Translations under genes and position numbers: made by a program
Assembly: GCF_029601685.1 (NCBI RefSeq)
Contig: NZ_JARRIR010000001.1
Location: forward strand, 310,001 to 374,000
Length of the DNA stretch: 64,000 nt
Reading direction: 5' to 3'
Source: Metarhizobium sp017305935
GTDB lineage: Bacteria; Pseudomonadota; Alphaproteobacteria; Rhizobiales; Rhizobiaceae
Notes under the pieces: model-generated
The model's input: only the letters and a program-made list of their open reading frames with translations
Told to the model about the DNA's origin: nothing
Databases searched by the model: none
Part shown: piece by piece, positions 1 to 7,297 of the stretch
Layout of the letters: each line of letters begins with the position of its first letter
Position numbering within the stretch: position 1 is the first letter of the stretch

Positions 1-316
1 GAAATCGATGTGGACGGGAGAACGGAAGGTGCATCCGGATACAGGACCGCCGGGCCACGGGAACCGACGCCTTCCCTCGAGGCTGGCGATTTCCGCGACC
101 CGGCGGTCTTGCCGTGCAGCCGTTTTTCGGCGCTATCGGTACAAGTCCCCTCTGGACCACCAGGACAGAAGCAGATTCCGTGCCAGTTTTCACTGCGGCG
201 AAACAGGGCGCCTTTTCAATACCTTGGTCATTCCGCCGGCCGGCTGTCGCGATATGGCGCCGCGCCGAAAATATGTGCAATGCACAATCGCCGGGCAGAT
301 CGATGACCCGAAACAA
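1..316. other. No gene recognised at the window edge
   Basis: This 316-base stretch precedes the stop codon of the minus-strand LuxR-type gene. Open frames cross it on both strands, but none has a recognisable protein family, a good ribosome-binding site or a plausible composition. It probably holds the downstream region of the LuxR-type gene and perhaps flanking sequence of a gene outside the window. No RNA gene or repeat was recognised. Confidence 0.5.
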
Positions 317-1057
317 CTATTTGATAATGCCGATCCGCAACGCCTTGGCGACCGCCTGGGTGCGATTGACGGTGTCGAGCTTCTTGGTCGCGCGATTGAG
401 GTAATGGTTGACCGTGTGTTCGGAAAGCTTGAGGATCTCGGCGATCTCGACGCTGGTCTTGCCGGCGGCCGTCCAGTTGAGACAATCGATCTCACGGTCG
501 GTGAGCGCCGAGGAGGCGTCGGCATCGAGGCTGCGCAGCTCCGCCAACCGGTCGTAGATGCAGGTCGAGAGGAAGGCGAGCGTCATCATCTCGTCGATGC
601 TGAACGTTGCCCGGTCGCCGGAAAACGAAACCGCACCGCGCAGGCCGGACGCGTCGTGGGTCGGGAAATAGGCGCCGCGCGGCATGTTGAAGCGCTCGAA
701 CAGGCCGATGACGATATCCGCCGCGGCATCCGAACGGCGCATGTCGCCGGCCGTGAGGTCATAGGAAAACGGCACGGTGCTCTTGCGCATCTGCCGCAGC
801 AGCGGGCTGCCCGCCAGCATGCCCTCGCGATCGTAGAGCGTCAGCAATTCCACCGGCCAATTGGTGATCACCGAATTGGCCGAGAGTTCCAGCGAGGTCT
901 TCGACGGCAGGTTCAGCACCATGAAAGCGCGGGCGCCGAAGGATTCGGCCAGCCGGCGCATGAAGCGCAGCATATCGAACTGCGTCTTCAGGCCGGCGAT
1001 TTCCTGCAAAAAGCGAGCCCCCTTACGCGGCGGCGTATCTTCCATATCCACCATCAT
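317..1057 (-). CDS. LuxR-family transcriptional regulator (orphan, autoinducer-domain type)
   Basis: A 246-residue cytoplasmic regulator with an N-terminal autoinducer-binding-like domain (about residues 20-165) and a C-terminal LuxR helix-turn-helix (about 184-246, beginning ALTDREIDCL and containing SEHTVNHYL). The length fits quorum-sensing LuxR proteins, and no luxI-like synthase is in the window, so it is an orphan here. Aligned by eye to TraR, the tyrosine and proline of the ligand pocket are kept (Y75, P85), but the aspartate that binds the lactone amide is S84, and the two pocket tryptophans are L71 and Y99. Classical acyl-homoserine-lactone binding is therefore doubtful. Start chosen at the first ATG; an internal ATG four codons downstream is possible, and neither has a strong ribosome-binding site. 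The gene stands alone, tail to head with the iclR-type gene. Confidence 0.85.
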   Translation of the reverse strand: MMVDMEDTPPRKGARFLQEIAGLKTQFDMLRFMRRLAESFGARAFMVLNLPSKTSLELSANSVITNWPVELLTLYDREGMLAGSPLLRQMRKSTVPFSYDLTAGDMRRSDAAADIVIGLFERFNMPRGAYFPTHDASGLRGAVSFSGDRATFSIDEMMTLAFLSTCIYDRLAELRSLDADASSALTDREIDCLNWTAAGKTSVEIAEILKLSEHTVNHYLNRATKKLDTVNRTQAVAKALRIGIIK

Positions 1058-1231
1058 ATCTCGATAAATGGTCCGGCGAATCCCTGCCGGCGCACCGGCT
1101 GCTTCTCCTGACGAACCTCACTCCCCCCAGAGCGAATCTCTGCGATTTTGCTAAGGCGACTCTATTATTTCAAGTCTTAACAAATCGCCGCGCCTATCCA
1201 TTTTTGGTTCAGGCGCTGAGAGGTTTGCCGA

Positions 1232-2020
1232 TCAGCCCCATGCGGGTCGCGGGCTCATCCGCACGGCAATGTCACGGCTGACGGCGCGTCCGGCATCGCG
1301 CACGGCCGGCGCCCAATCGGCCATCTGCGCCATGGCGACACGAAAAGACGGCGCGGTGACGGACACCCCGCCGGCAAGAGAGGCATCCAGCGAGACGATG
1401 GGCGCAGCCACGCAGTGAATGCCGTCTTCATGTTCCTCACGGTCGAAACCGTATCCATTTTGCGCAATCTCCTCGATCTCCCGCACCAGCGCGGCGAGAT
1501 CGGTATGGGTGTTTTGCGTAAACCGCCGCAGGTCGAGGCGTTCCAGCAGCACGGCGCGCGCCTGCGCTGCCAGAACCGACAACGCCACCTTGCCGATGCC
1601 GGTGCAATAGACCGGCGAGGCGCGGCCGATCTGCGAATACATGCGGATCGCCTGCCTTCCTTCGACCTTGTCGAGGTAGACGATCTCGGAGCCGCGCAGC
1701 ACGCCCAGGTGAACGGTCTCGCCGGTCAGCGCGTTCAGGGCCTGCAGATGCGGCTCGGCCAGCCGCCGCATCTCGTTGCGCGACCAGGCCGAGGCGGCAA
1801 GGCTCAACAGCCGCAACCCCGGCGCATAAAGCTGGTCCCGCCCGATGTCGAGCAGGCCTTCGGCGACCAGATGCGTCAATTGCCGGTGCAGCGTGCCGCG
1901 CGGCTGGCCGGAGCGTTCGAGGATATCGGTGAAGCGCAGCGGCGCCTCCGCCTCGCAAACCAGCGATAGCGTGGCGATCGCCTTGCCGAGCGTTCCCGTC
2001 GCCGCGCCGTCGTCGACCAT
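1232..2020 (-). CDS. IclR-family transcriptional regulator of the galactonate genes
   Basis: A 262-residue DNA-binding protein with an N-terminal winged helix-turn-helix (about residues 10-65, with LGKAIATLSLV then GTLHRQLTHLV) and a C-terminal IclR effector domain (about 80-250, including the segment MYSQIGRASPVYCTGIGK). The frame stays open upstream to 2185, but that start would run into the divergent dgoK gene, so I take the ATG at 2020, which gives the normal IclR length. It is divergently oriented from dgoK-dgoA-lactonase and is separated from it by a short intergenic region containing a strong palindrome, so it is very likely the repressor or activator of that operon. The effector is probably a galactose-derived sugar acid or its KDGal product (inference). 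IclR proteins bind DNA as dimers at such palindromes. Confidence 0.9.
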   Translation of the reverse strand: MVDDGAATGTLGKAIATLSLVCEAEAPLRFTDILERSGQPRGTLHRQLTHLVAEGLLDIGRDQLYAPGLRLLSLAASAWSRNEMRRLAEPHLQALNALTGETVHLGVLRGSEIVYLDKVEGRQAIRMYSQIGRASPVYCTGIGKVALSVLAAQARAVLLERLDLRRFTQNTHTDLAALVREIEEIAQNGYGFDREEHEDGIHCVAAPIVSLDASLAGGVSVTAPSFRVAMAQMADWAPAVRDAGRAVSRDIAVRMSPRPAWG

Positions 2021-2090
2021 GATGCCCGTGTCCTTACCTGCGCAATTCCAGGCGCAAACCACTGCACGGTTCTGCCGGAATTGCTTTTGC

Positions 2091-2118
2091 TTGACTTCGC
2101 CAAGTCTATACCGATAAT
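2091..2118 (+). promoter_or_regulatory. Sigma-70-type promoter of dgoK operon
   Basis: TTGACT at 2091-2096 and GATAAT at 2113-2118 are separated by 16 bases, a good match to a housekeeping promoter reading towards dgoK. Transcription would begin near 2125, just upstream of the palindrome at 2137-2153. Confidence 0.6.
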
Positions 2119-2136
2119 TCCATATAGTCAAATCAA

Positions 2137-2153
2137 GTTCCAAATATTGGAAC
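2137..2153. promoter_or_regulatory. Candidate IclR operator (palindrome)
   Basis: GTTCCAAATATTGGAAC: perfect 7-base arms around a 3-base centre, lying 24 bases before the dgoK start codon and just after the predicted transcription start. Position and symmetry suggest the binding site of the divergent IclR protein, acting as a roadblock repressor site (inference). Confidence 0.65.
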
Positions 2154-2177
2154 AATGGCCATCCGTGGAGGCGTCGC

Positions 2178-3092
2178 ATGAGCAATCCCGCCTATATCGC
2201 CGTGGACTGGGGCACCAGCAGCTTCCGGCTATGGATGCTCGATCGCCATGGCGATGTCCTGGCCGAGCGCCGCAGCGGCGAAGGCATGACGGTGGCCGCC
2301 GCCAGCGGTTTTGGCGCCATCCTCGACGGCCATCTTGCCGCGATCGCCGCGCCGGCCGGGCTGCCGGTGCTGGTCTGCGGCATGGCCGGCGCCCGCCAGG
2401 GCTGGGTCGAGGCGGGTTATGTCGACCTGCCTGCGCCGCTCGATGCCATCCTCACCGGGGCGGTGTCGGTTCCCGGCCAGACGCGCGAGGTGCGCATCCT
2501 GCCGGGCCTCGCCCAGCGCCGCACACAAGCGCCCGATGTCATGCGCGGCGAGGAAACCCAGCTCCTGGGGGCGCTGACCGCCTTCGGCGAGGGTGCCCAC
2601 AGGGTCTGCATGCCCGGCACCCATTCGAAATGGGTCGAGGTCGATGGCGATACCGTGCAAGGCTTTTCCACCTACATGACCGGCGAACTGTTCGACGTCG
2701 TCACCCGCCATTCGATCCTGTCGCATGCCGTCGTCTCCGACGGTTTCGACGACAACAGGTTCGGCGCGGCGGTGCTGGAGGCGTGGGAAAAGCCGGCCGA
2801 TATCAGCAACCTCCTGTTTCGCGCCCGCGCCGGACAATTGCTGCATGGCCTGCCGGCCGACGCGGCGCGGGCGCAGATCTCCGGCCACCTGATCGGGCTG
2901 GAGATCGCCGGCGCGCTGGAGCAGGATGACGAGGGCGTCGTCGTGCGCCTCGTCGCCTCCGGGCGGCTGCAGACGCTCTACGAGGCCGCTTTCGCGACGC
3001 TGTCGATCGCCTGCACCACCATCGATGCCGACGAGGCGGTGCGGCGCGGCCTGCATGCCGCCGCCGTCTCGATCTGGCCCCTGACCCGATAG
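2178..3092 (+). CDS. dgoK: 2-dehydro-3-deoxygalactonokinase
   Basis: Phosphorylates 2-keto-3-deoxy-galactonate (KDGal) to the 6-phosphate with ATP in the De Ley-Doudoroff route of D-galactose/D-galactonate catabolism, in the cytoplasm. The 304-residue product has the family's N-terminal phosphate-binding segment (VDWGTSSFRLW, residues 9-19) and the later CMPGTHSKWVEV motif typical of DgoK; the length is normal. The start ATG has GGAGG six bases upstream (2167-2171). It is the first gene of dgoK-dgoA-lactonase, divergent from the iclR-type regulator. The TAG stop merges with the start of a composite palindromic repeat that fills the gap to dgoA. Confidence 0.95.
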   Translation: MSNPAYIAVDWGTSSFRLWMLDRHGDVLAERRSGEGMTVAAASGFGAILDGHLAAIAAPAGLPVLVCGMAGARQGWVEAGYVDLPAPLDAILTGAVSVPGQTREVRILPGLAQRRTQAPDVMRGEETQLLGALTAFGEGAHRVCMPGTHSKWVEVDGDTVQGFSTYMTGELFDVVTRHSILSHAVVSDGFDDNRFGAAVLEAWEKPADISNLLFRARAGQLLHGLPADAARAQISGHLIGLEIAGALEQDDEGVVVRLVASGRLQTLYEAAFATLSIACTTIDADEAVRRGLHAAAVSIWPLTR

Positions 3093-3182
3093 AGCCTTTA
3101 CGCCTCAAACGCGAAAAAGCTCCATCTGTTCTTTCAACGCATTTCCGGACGGAAAACCGCTTCACACTTTTCCTGGAAATGC
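3091..3182 (+). repeat. Composite palindromic repeat (copy A) between dgoK and dgoA
   Basis: Two modules. 3091-3123 is a hairpin with ends AGAGC and GCTC. 3139-3182 is the 44-bp core that begins GCATTTCC and ends GGAAATGC, with the conserved centre AAAACCGCTTCACACTTTT. The linker contains a CTNTTT tract also found before other copies. The core ends 16 bases before the dgoA start codon, and the dgoA ribosome-binding site (TAGGA) follows at once. Same orientation as all other copies in the window. Confidence 0.85.
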
Positions 3183-3198
3183 TCTTAGGAAAACGCCC

Positions 3199-3831
3199 AT
3201 GACCCGCATCCCCTTCCCTGAGATGAAGTATCCGCTGATCGCCATCCTGCGCGGCCTGAAGCCGGAGGAGGCAGAGCCGGTGGTCGGCGCGCTGATCGAG
3301 GCCGGCCTCACGGCCATCGAGATCCCGCTGAATTCGCCCGACCCCTTCCGCTCCATCGAGACGGCGGCGCGGATCGCGCCGAAGAACTGCCTGATCGGCG
3401 CCGGCACGGTGCTGACCGTCGAGGACGTCGCTCGGCTCGACGATGCGGGCGGCCGGCTGATGGTCAGCCCGAATGTCGATACGGACGTGATCACCGAAGC
3501 CTCCGCCCGCGGCATGGTGACCATGCCGGGCGTATTCACCGCCACCGAGGCGCTGCTCGCCGCCAGGGCCGGGGCGACGGGCCTGAAATTCTTCCCTGCC
3601 AGCGCGCTCGGCGCTTCCGGCATCACCGCCATCCGCGCCATCCTGCCGACCGGCCTGCTGATTGCGGCCGTCGGCGGCGTGTCGGACCGGAATTTCCGCG
3701 ATTACACGACTGCCGGCATCCTCGCCTTCGGCCTCGGCACCTCGCTTTACAAGCCCGGCATGAGCGCGGCCGAGGTCTCCGAGCGCGCCAGACTGACGCT
3801 TGCGGCCTATGACGCCGCCATCGGGAGCTGA
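3199..3831 (+). CDS. dgoA: 2-dehydro-3-deoxy-6-phosphogalactonate aldolase
   Basis: Class I aldolase that splits KDGal-6-phosphate into pyruvate and glyceraldehyde-3-phosphate, the step after DgoK. The 210-residue product is a single KDPG/KHG-aldolase TIM barrel. The Schiff-base lysine is K130 in TGLKFFPAS, the catalytic glutamate is E41 in IEIPLNS, and R18 in the ILRG segment contacts phosphate. The first residues and the IPLNSPDPF segment favour the galactonate enzyme over KDPG aldolase (Eda), as does dgoK next door. AGGA lies about ten bases before the ATG, directly after the repeat hairpin. The next gene starts 2 bases after the stop. Confidence 0.95.
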   Translation: MTRIPFPEMKYPLIAILRGLKPEEAEPVVGALIEAGLTAIEIPLNSPDPFRSIETAARIAPKNCLIGAGTVLTVEDVARLDDAGGRLMVSPNVDTDVITEASARGMVTMPGVFTATEALLAARAGATGLKFFPASALGASGITAIRAILPTGLLIAAVGGVSDRNFRDYTTAGILAFGLGTSLYKPGMSAAEVSERARLTLAAYDAAIGS

Positions 3832-3833
3832 GC

Positions 3834-4721
3834 ATGGTGGAGACTTCGGAATTCGCCGGCCGCATCCTCTGCGACGCCGCGCTGACGCTCGGCGAAGGCC
3901 CCGCCTATGACGCCGCCACCGACACCGCCTGGTGGTTCAACATCGTCGGCAAGGAATTGCACGAGTTGCATCTCGGCTCGGGCGTCAAACGCGTGCACGC
4001 CCTGCCCTTCATGGGCAGCGTGCTCGCCAGGATCGACGGGACGCGGCAGCTGATCGCCAGCGATGCCGGCCTGTTTTTACGCGATATGACGAGCGGGGCG
4101 CTGACGCGCTACGTCGTGCTGGAGGACGGCAAGCCCGGCAACCGCTCCAATGACGGGCGGGTGCATCCGTCGGGCGCGCTGTGGATCGGCACGATGGGCC
4201 GTTCGGCCGAGACCGGCGCCGGGGCGATCTATCACGTCGCGGGAACGGCGGTGACGCGGCTTTACGACAAGGTCAGCATTCCCAATTCCATCTGCTTCTC
4301 GCCGGATGGCGCAACCGGCTATTTCGTCGACAGCAAGGTCAATGTGATGATGCGCGTGGCGCTCGACCCGAAAACCGGCCTGCCGGCGGGCGCGCCGCAG
4401 CCCTTCGTCGACGCCGCCGGCGGCAGCGCGGATTTCGACGGCTCGGTCTGCGATGCCGAGGGCCATGTCTGGAACGCGCGCTGGGGCGGCGGCGCCATCG
4501 AGCGCTATGCGCCGGACGGAAGGCTCGTCGCCCGCCACGCGTTGCCGGCGCGGCAGACGACCTGCCCGGCCTTCATCGGCGCCAAGCTCGACCGGCTGCT
4601 GGTCACCTCCGCCTGGCAGGGCATGGACGAGGCGATGCGCGCCGCCGATCCGCAGGCGGGCTTCACCTTCGAGCTCGGCATTGCCGTCAAGGGCGTCGCC
4701 GATCCGCTGTTTCGCCTCTGA
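3834..4721 (+). CDS. SMP-30/gluconolactonase-family sugar lactonase
   Basis: A 295-residue six-bladed beta-propeller of the SMP-30/regucalcin family that hydrolyses sugar-acid lactones with a divalent metal. By comparison with human SMP-30 the metal ligands are E21 (in GEGP), N151 (in SIPNSICFSPDG) and D202 (in DFDGSVCD); R104 and N106 sit at the substrate pocket. It begins 2 bases after dgoA, so the genes are cotranscribed and probably translationally coupled. The likely substrate is D-galactono-1,4-lactone, giving galactonate for dehydration to KDGal (inference from context). No signal peptide, so cytoplasmic. A gluconolactone or arabinolactone specificity cannot be excluded from sequence alone. 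Confidence 0.88.
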   Translation: MVETSEFAGRILCDAALTLGEGPAYDAATDTAWWFNIVGKELHELHLGSGVKRVHALPFMGSVLARIDGTRQLIASDAGLFLRDMTSGALTRYVVLEDGKPGNRSNDGRVHPSGALWIGTMGRSAETGAGAIYHVAGTAVTRLYDKVSIPNSICFSPDGATGYFVDSKVNVMMRVALDPKTGLPAGAPQPFVDAAGGSADFDGSVCDAEGHVWNARWGGGAIERYAPDGRLVARHALPARQTTCPAFIGAKLDRLLVTSAWQGMDEAMRAADPQAGFTFELGIAVKGVADPLFRL

Positions 4722-4850
4722 GAAAACCGCCGCGCGTCGAAAGCACATGCTGGCGCGCGGCGAGAAATGCGGGCTGCCGGGATTGGGAAACGGCACCTTC
4801 CAACCGCGAAACGGATAAAAAGTTCCGCAAATTTTTCGGAAATTCATCTC

Positions 4851-4877
4851 GGAACCAAACCTTCACCCATCCGGTTT
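4851..4877 (+). promoter_or_regulatory. Candidate EcfG/RpoE2 general-stress promoter
   Basis: GGAAC at 4851-4855, 19 bases, then TTT at 4875-4877. This fits the rhizobial RpoE2 pattern (GGAAC, 18-19 bases, TT) and lies about 90 bases before the PRC-barrel gene. PRC-barrel proteins are frequent members of that regulon. The match is short and could be chance. Confidence 0.5.
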
Positions 4878-4966
4878 CTCATTCGAACCGGCGCGGAAAC
4901 GACCAGCAGATTTAGCGATCGCTTGCGTGCCAGAATGAAAACCGATGACCTGAAAGGTAGATTCCC

Positions 4967-5560
4967 ATGATCAAGAAACTCCTCACCACAGCGGCCGCCG
5001 GTGCTCTTCTTTTTGGCGCGACGACCACCTTTGCGCAGACCGCCAGCGATCCGAACGCCCCCAAGGCGCCGACGGCGACGATGGAGGACAGCACGACCAT
5101 GCCTGCGACCACCACGGCTTCCGGCGCCGGCTATCTGACCCAGCAGGCCCCTGACCAGATCAGCGCCAACACCTATATCGGTCAGAAGCTCTATAACGCC
5201 AATAACGACAATGTCGGCAGCATCAACGACCTGATCATGAAGAAGGATGGCGGTATCGTCGCAGCCATCGTCGGCGTGGGCGGCTTCCTGGGCATCGGCG
5301 AAAAGAATGTCGCCGTACCGATGGAAAACATCGCCGTATCGCAGAACCCCGAAGGGTCCGACATGAAGCTGACGACCACCGAAACGGCCGAATCCCTGAA
5401 GGCCGCGCCGGAATTCAAGACGCTCGCCATGCAGAGCGCCGAGCGCAACAATGCCAATTCCGGCGTCGGCATGACCCCGATGGACAACACGACGACCTCG
5501 TCGACGACCCCCGCCGAACCGGTCACCCCGGCTCCGGCTCCGGCCCAGCCGGCCCAGTAA
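4967..5560 (+). CDS. Exported PRC-barrel domain protein
   Basis: A 197-residue protein with a clear Sec signal peptide (MIKK, then a hydrophobic stretch rich in Ala and Leu, cut after about residue 23 at TFA-Q). It then has a Thr/Ala-rich linker (25-63), a PRC-barrel fold (about 64-145, with IGQKLYNANNDNVGSINDL and a glycine-rich GVGGFLGIGEKNVAVP) and a Thr/Pro/Ala-rich C-terminal tail ending in APAPAQPAQ. Expected in the periplasm or envelope. Function unknown; rhizobial relatives are often induced by general stress. AAAGG lies before the ATG. It stands alone behind a stress-type promoter and is closed by a hairpin terminator. Confidence 0.85.
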   Translation: MIKKLLTTAAAGALLFGATTTFAQTASDPNAPKAPTATMEDSTTMPATTTASGAGYLTQQAPDQISANTYIGQKLYNANNDNVGSINDLIMKKDGGIVAAIVGVGGFLGIGEKNVAVPMENIAVSQNPEGSDMKLTTTETAESLKAAPEFKTLAMQSAERNNANSGVGMTPMDNTTTSSTTPAEPVTPAPAPAQPAQ

Positions 5561-5602
5561 GGCAGGATGTCCGGAACGAGGGATGGTTGATCCATTCCGT
5601 AG

Positions 5603-5633
5603 AGAAGGCGGCACGCGCGTGTCGCCTTCTTTC
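5603..5633 (+). terminator. Intrinsic terminator after the PRC-barrel gene
   Basis: A 12-bp stem (AGAAGGCGGCAC with GTGTCGCCTTCT, one G-T wobble) with a GCGC loop, followed by a short T-rich run. It sits between the convergent PRC-barrel and mttB-type genes and just touches the end of the latter region. Confidence 0.75.
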
Positions 5634-5635
5634 GT

Positions 5636-7189
5636 TCAATACCAGGCGTCGGCGACGCCTTGCGTTTTGCGTGCGATGAAATCCTGCAGCGCCTCGTCGG
5701 TGGCGACGTCGAGCGGCGGCGCTTCGTATTCGGCGAGCGTTTTCTTCCATTGGCGGTTGGCGCGGGTCGCCATATCCGTCGAGCCGCCCTCCTCGCTCCA
5801 TTTCTCGAAGGGTTCGTTATCCGAAAGCGTCGAATCCCAGAAGGCGGTGGTGTAGTTGCGCATCGTATGATCGCAGCCGAGGAAATGGCTGCCGGGGCCG
5901 ACCTGCAGGAAGGCATCCATCGCCAGCGTATTGTCGTCGACGGTCACGCCGGCGAGATAGGAATGCAGCGCCCCGCAGAGATCGGCATCCATGACGAATT
6001 TCTCGTAGGACATGGCAAGCAGGCCGTCGAGGAAGCCGGCCGAATGCAGGATGAAGTTGGCGCCGCAATGCACGGCCGAGAGCATGGACATCAGCCCTTC
6101 CTGCATCGCCTGTCCGTCCGGCAGCTTGGAATTGGAGAAATTGCCGGCGCAGCGCAGCGGCAGCTTCAGCCGCCGGGCGAGCTGGCCGACGACCATCGAG
6201 CCGATGGCCGGCTCCGGCGTGCCGAAGGTCGGCGAGCCCGAGCGCAGCGACATGGAGGACAGGAAATTGCCGAAGATAACAGGCGCGCCCTTGCGCTCCA
6301 GCTGCGTCAGCGCGCAGCCGGCCAGCGTTTCGGCATAGGACTGGGCAATCGCCCCGGCATTGGTGACCGGCCCCATGGCGCCGCCAAGGATGAAAGGCAC
6401 GACGACCGCCGCTTGGTTGGCGCGCGCATAGGCGCGAAGCGATTTCGTCATCGTGCCGTCCCAGACGAGCGGCGAATTGACGTTGACATTGCCGAGGATG
6501 ACGCAATTCCTGTCGACGAAATCCGCGCCGAACAGGATACGCGCCATGGCGATGGAATCCTCGGCGCGCTCCTCCGCCGTGATCGAGCCCATGAAGGCGC
6601 GGTCGGAATATTTGATATGGCTGTAGACCATATGCAGATGGCGCTTGTTGACCGGGATATCCACCGGCTCGCAGATCGTGCCGCCGGAATGGTGCAGCCA
6701 GGGGCTGGCCTGGGCCAGCTTGATGAAGTTGCGGAAATCCTCGATCGTGCCGTAGCGCCGGCCCTTGTCCAGATCCATGACGAAGGGCGAGCCGTAGGCC
6801 GGAGAGAAAACGACGTTGTTGCCGCCGATCTGCACGTTGTTGGCGGGATTGCGGGCATGTTGGGTGAATTCGGCCGGCGCCGAGGACACGATTTCCCGCA
6901 GCATTCCGGGCTCGAAGCGGACCAGTTCGCCATCGACCCTGGCGCCGGCGCGCTTCCAGTAATCGAGGACGATGGGGTCGTCGCGGAATGCGATGCCGAC
7001 TTCGGCGAGAATGCGATCGGCGGTGCGCTCGATCTTGAGCAGGTTTTCCTCGGAGAGAATGTCATAGGTCGGAATGCCGCGCACGATATAGGGCACCCCA
7101 AGCGGCTTGGCCGTGCCTTCGCGGCGGCCGCTGCGCCCGCCTCTTGCCTTGCGGGGTGTTTCGATTTCAGCGCCCAATGCCGCGGCCAT
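5636..7189 (-). CDS. MttB-family (trimethylamine methyltransferase-like) corrinoid methyltransferase, non-pyrrolysine
   Basis: A 517-residue protein of the MttB superfamily, whose members transfer a methyl group from a quaternary or tertiary amine to a corrinoid protein. Recognisable segments are the N-terminal GIPTYDILSEENLLKI and the TIM-barrel stretches around GGNNVVFSPAYGSP and HHSGGTICEP. The frame is continuous with no in-frame TAG, so it lacks pyrrolysine and belongs with the glycine-betaine-type (MtgB-like) enzymes rather than true trimethylamine methyltransferase. The start is the ATG at 7189, which has GGAGG eight bases upstream; an ATG five codons earlier is less well placed. No corrinoid protein or methyltetrahydrofolate partner is adjacent. 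The substrate is unknown; glycine betaine, proline betaine or carnitine are candidates (inference). Divergent from a LysR regulator. Confidence 0.9.
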   Translation of the reverse strand: MAAALGAEIETPRKARGGRSGRREGTAKPLGVPYIVRGIPTYDILSEENLLKIERTADRILAEVGIAFRDDPIVLDYWKRAGARVDGELVRFEPGMLREIVSSAPAEFTQHARNPANNVQIGGNNVVFSPAYGSPFVMDLDKGRRYGTIEDFRNFIKLAQASPWLHHSGGTICEPVDIPVNKRHLHMVYSHIKYSDRAFMGSITAEERAEDSIAMARILFGADFVDRNCVILGNVNVNSPLVWDGTMTKSLRAYARANQAAVVVPFILGGAMGPVTNAGAIAQSYAETLAGCALTQLERKGAPVIFGNFLSSMSLRSGSPTFGTPEPAIGSMVVGQLARRLKLPLRCAGNFSNSKLPDGQAMQEGLMSMLSAVHCGANFILHSAGFLDGLLAMSYEKFVMDADLCGALHSYLAGVTVDDNTLAMDAFLQVGPGSHFLGCDHTMRNYTTAFWDSTLSDNEPFEKWSEEGGSTDMATRANRQWKKTLAEYEAPPLDVATDEALQDFIARKTQGVADAWY

Positions 7190-7264
7190 GTCGTGTTCCT
7201 CCATTTCCGCTCATGCTAGGGATAAAACAATCCCTTGTGACGCCGCAAAAATTCGAGGAATGAT

Positions 7265-7279
7265 ATAAGCTCATCTTAT
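7265..7279. promoter_or_regulatory. Candidate LysR-type box between mttB-like gene and its divergent regulator
   Basis: ATAAG-CTCAT-CTTAT, perfect 5-base arms that contain the T-N11-A core of LysR-family sites. It lies 19 bases before the lysR start and about 75 bases before the methyltransferase start. Confidence 0.5.
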
Positions 7280-7297
7280 CGCAGAGCCTTTCCCGTC

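Noticed and set aside
136..172. tRNA or tmRNA-like 3' end (GGTACAAGTCCC...GGACCACCA)
   Set aside because: The bases flanking the supposed T-loop do not pair, and no anticodon arm or acceptor partner lies upstream.
2021..2185. Longer N-terminus for the IclR regulator
   Set aside because: It would run through the dgoK promoter and into the dgoK coding region; the sequence has no IclR similarity.
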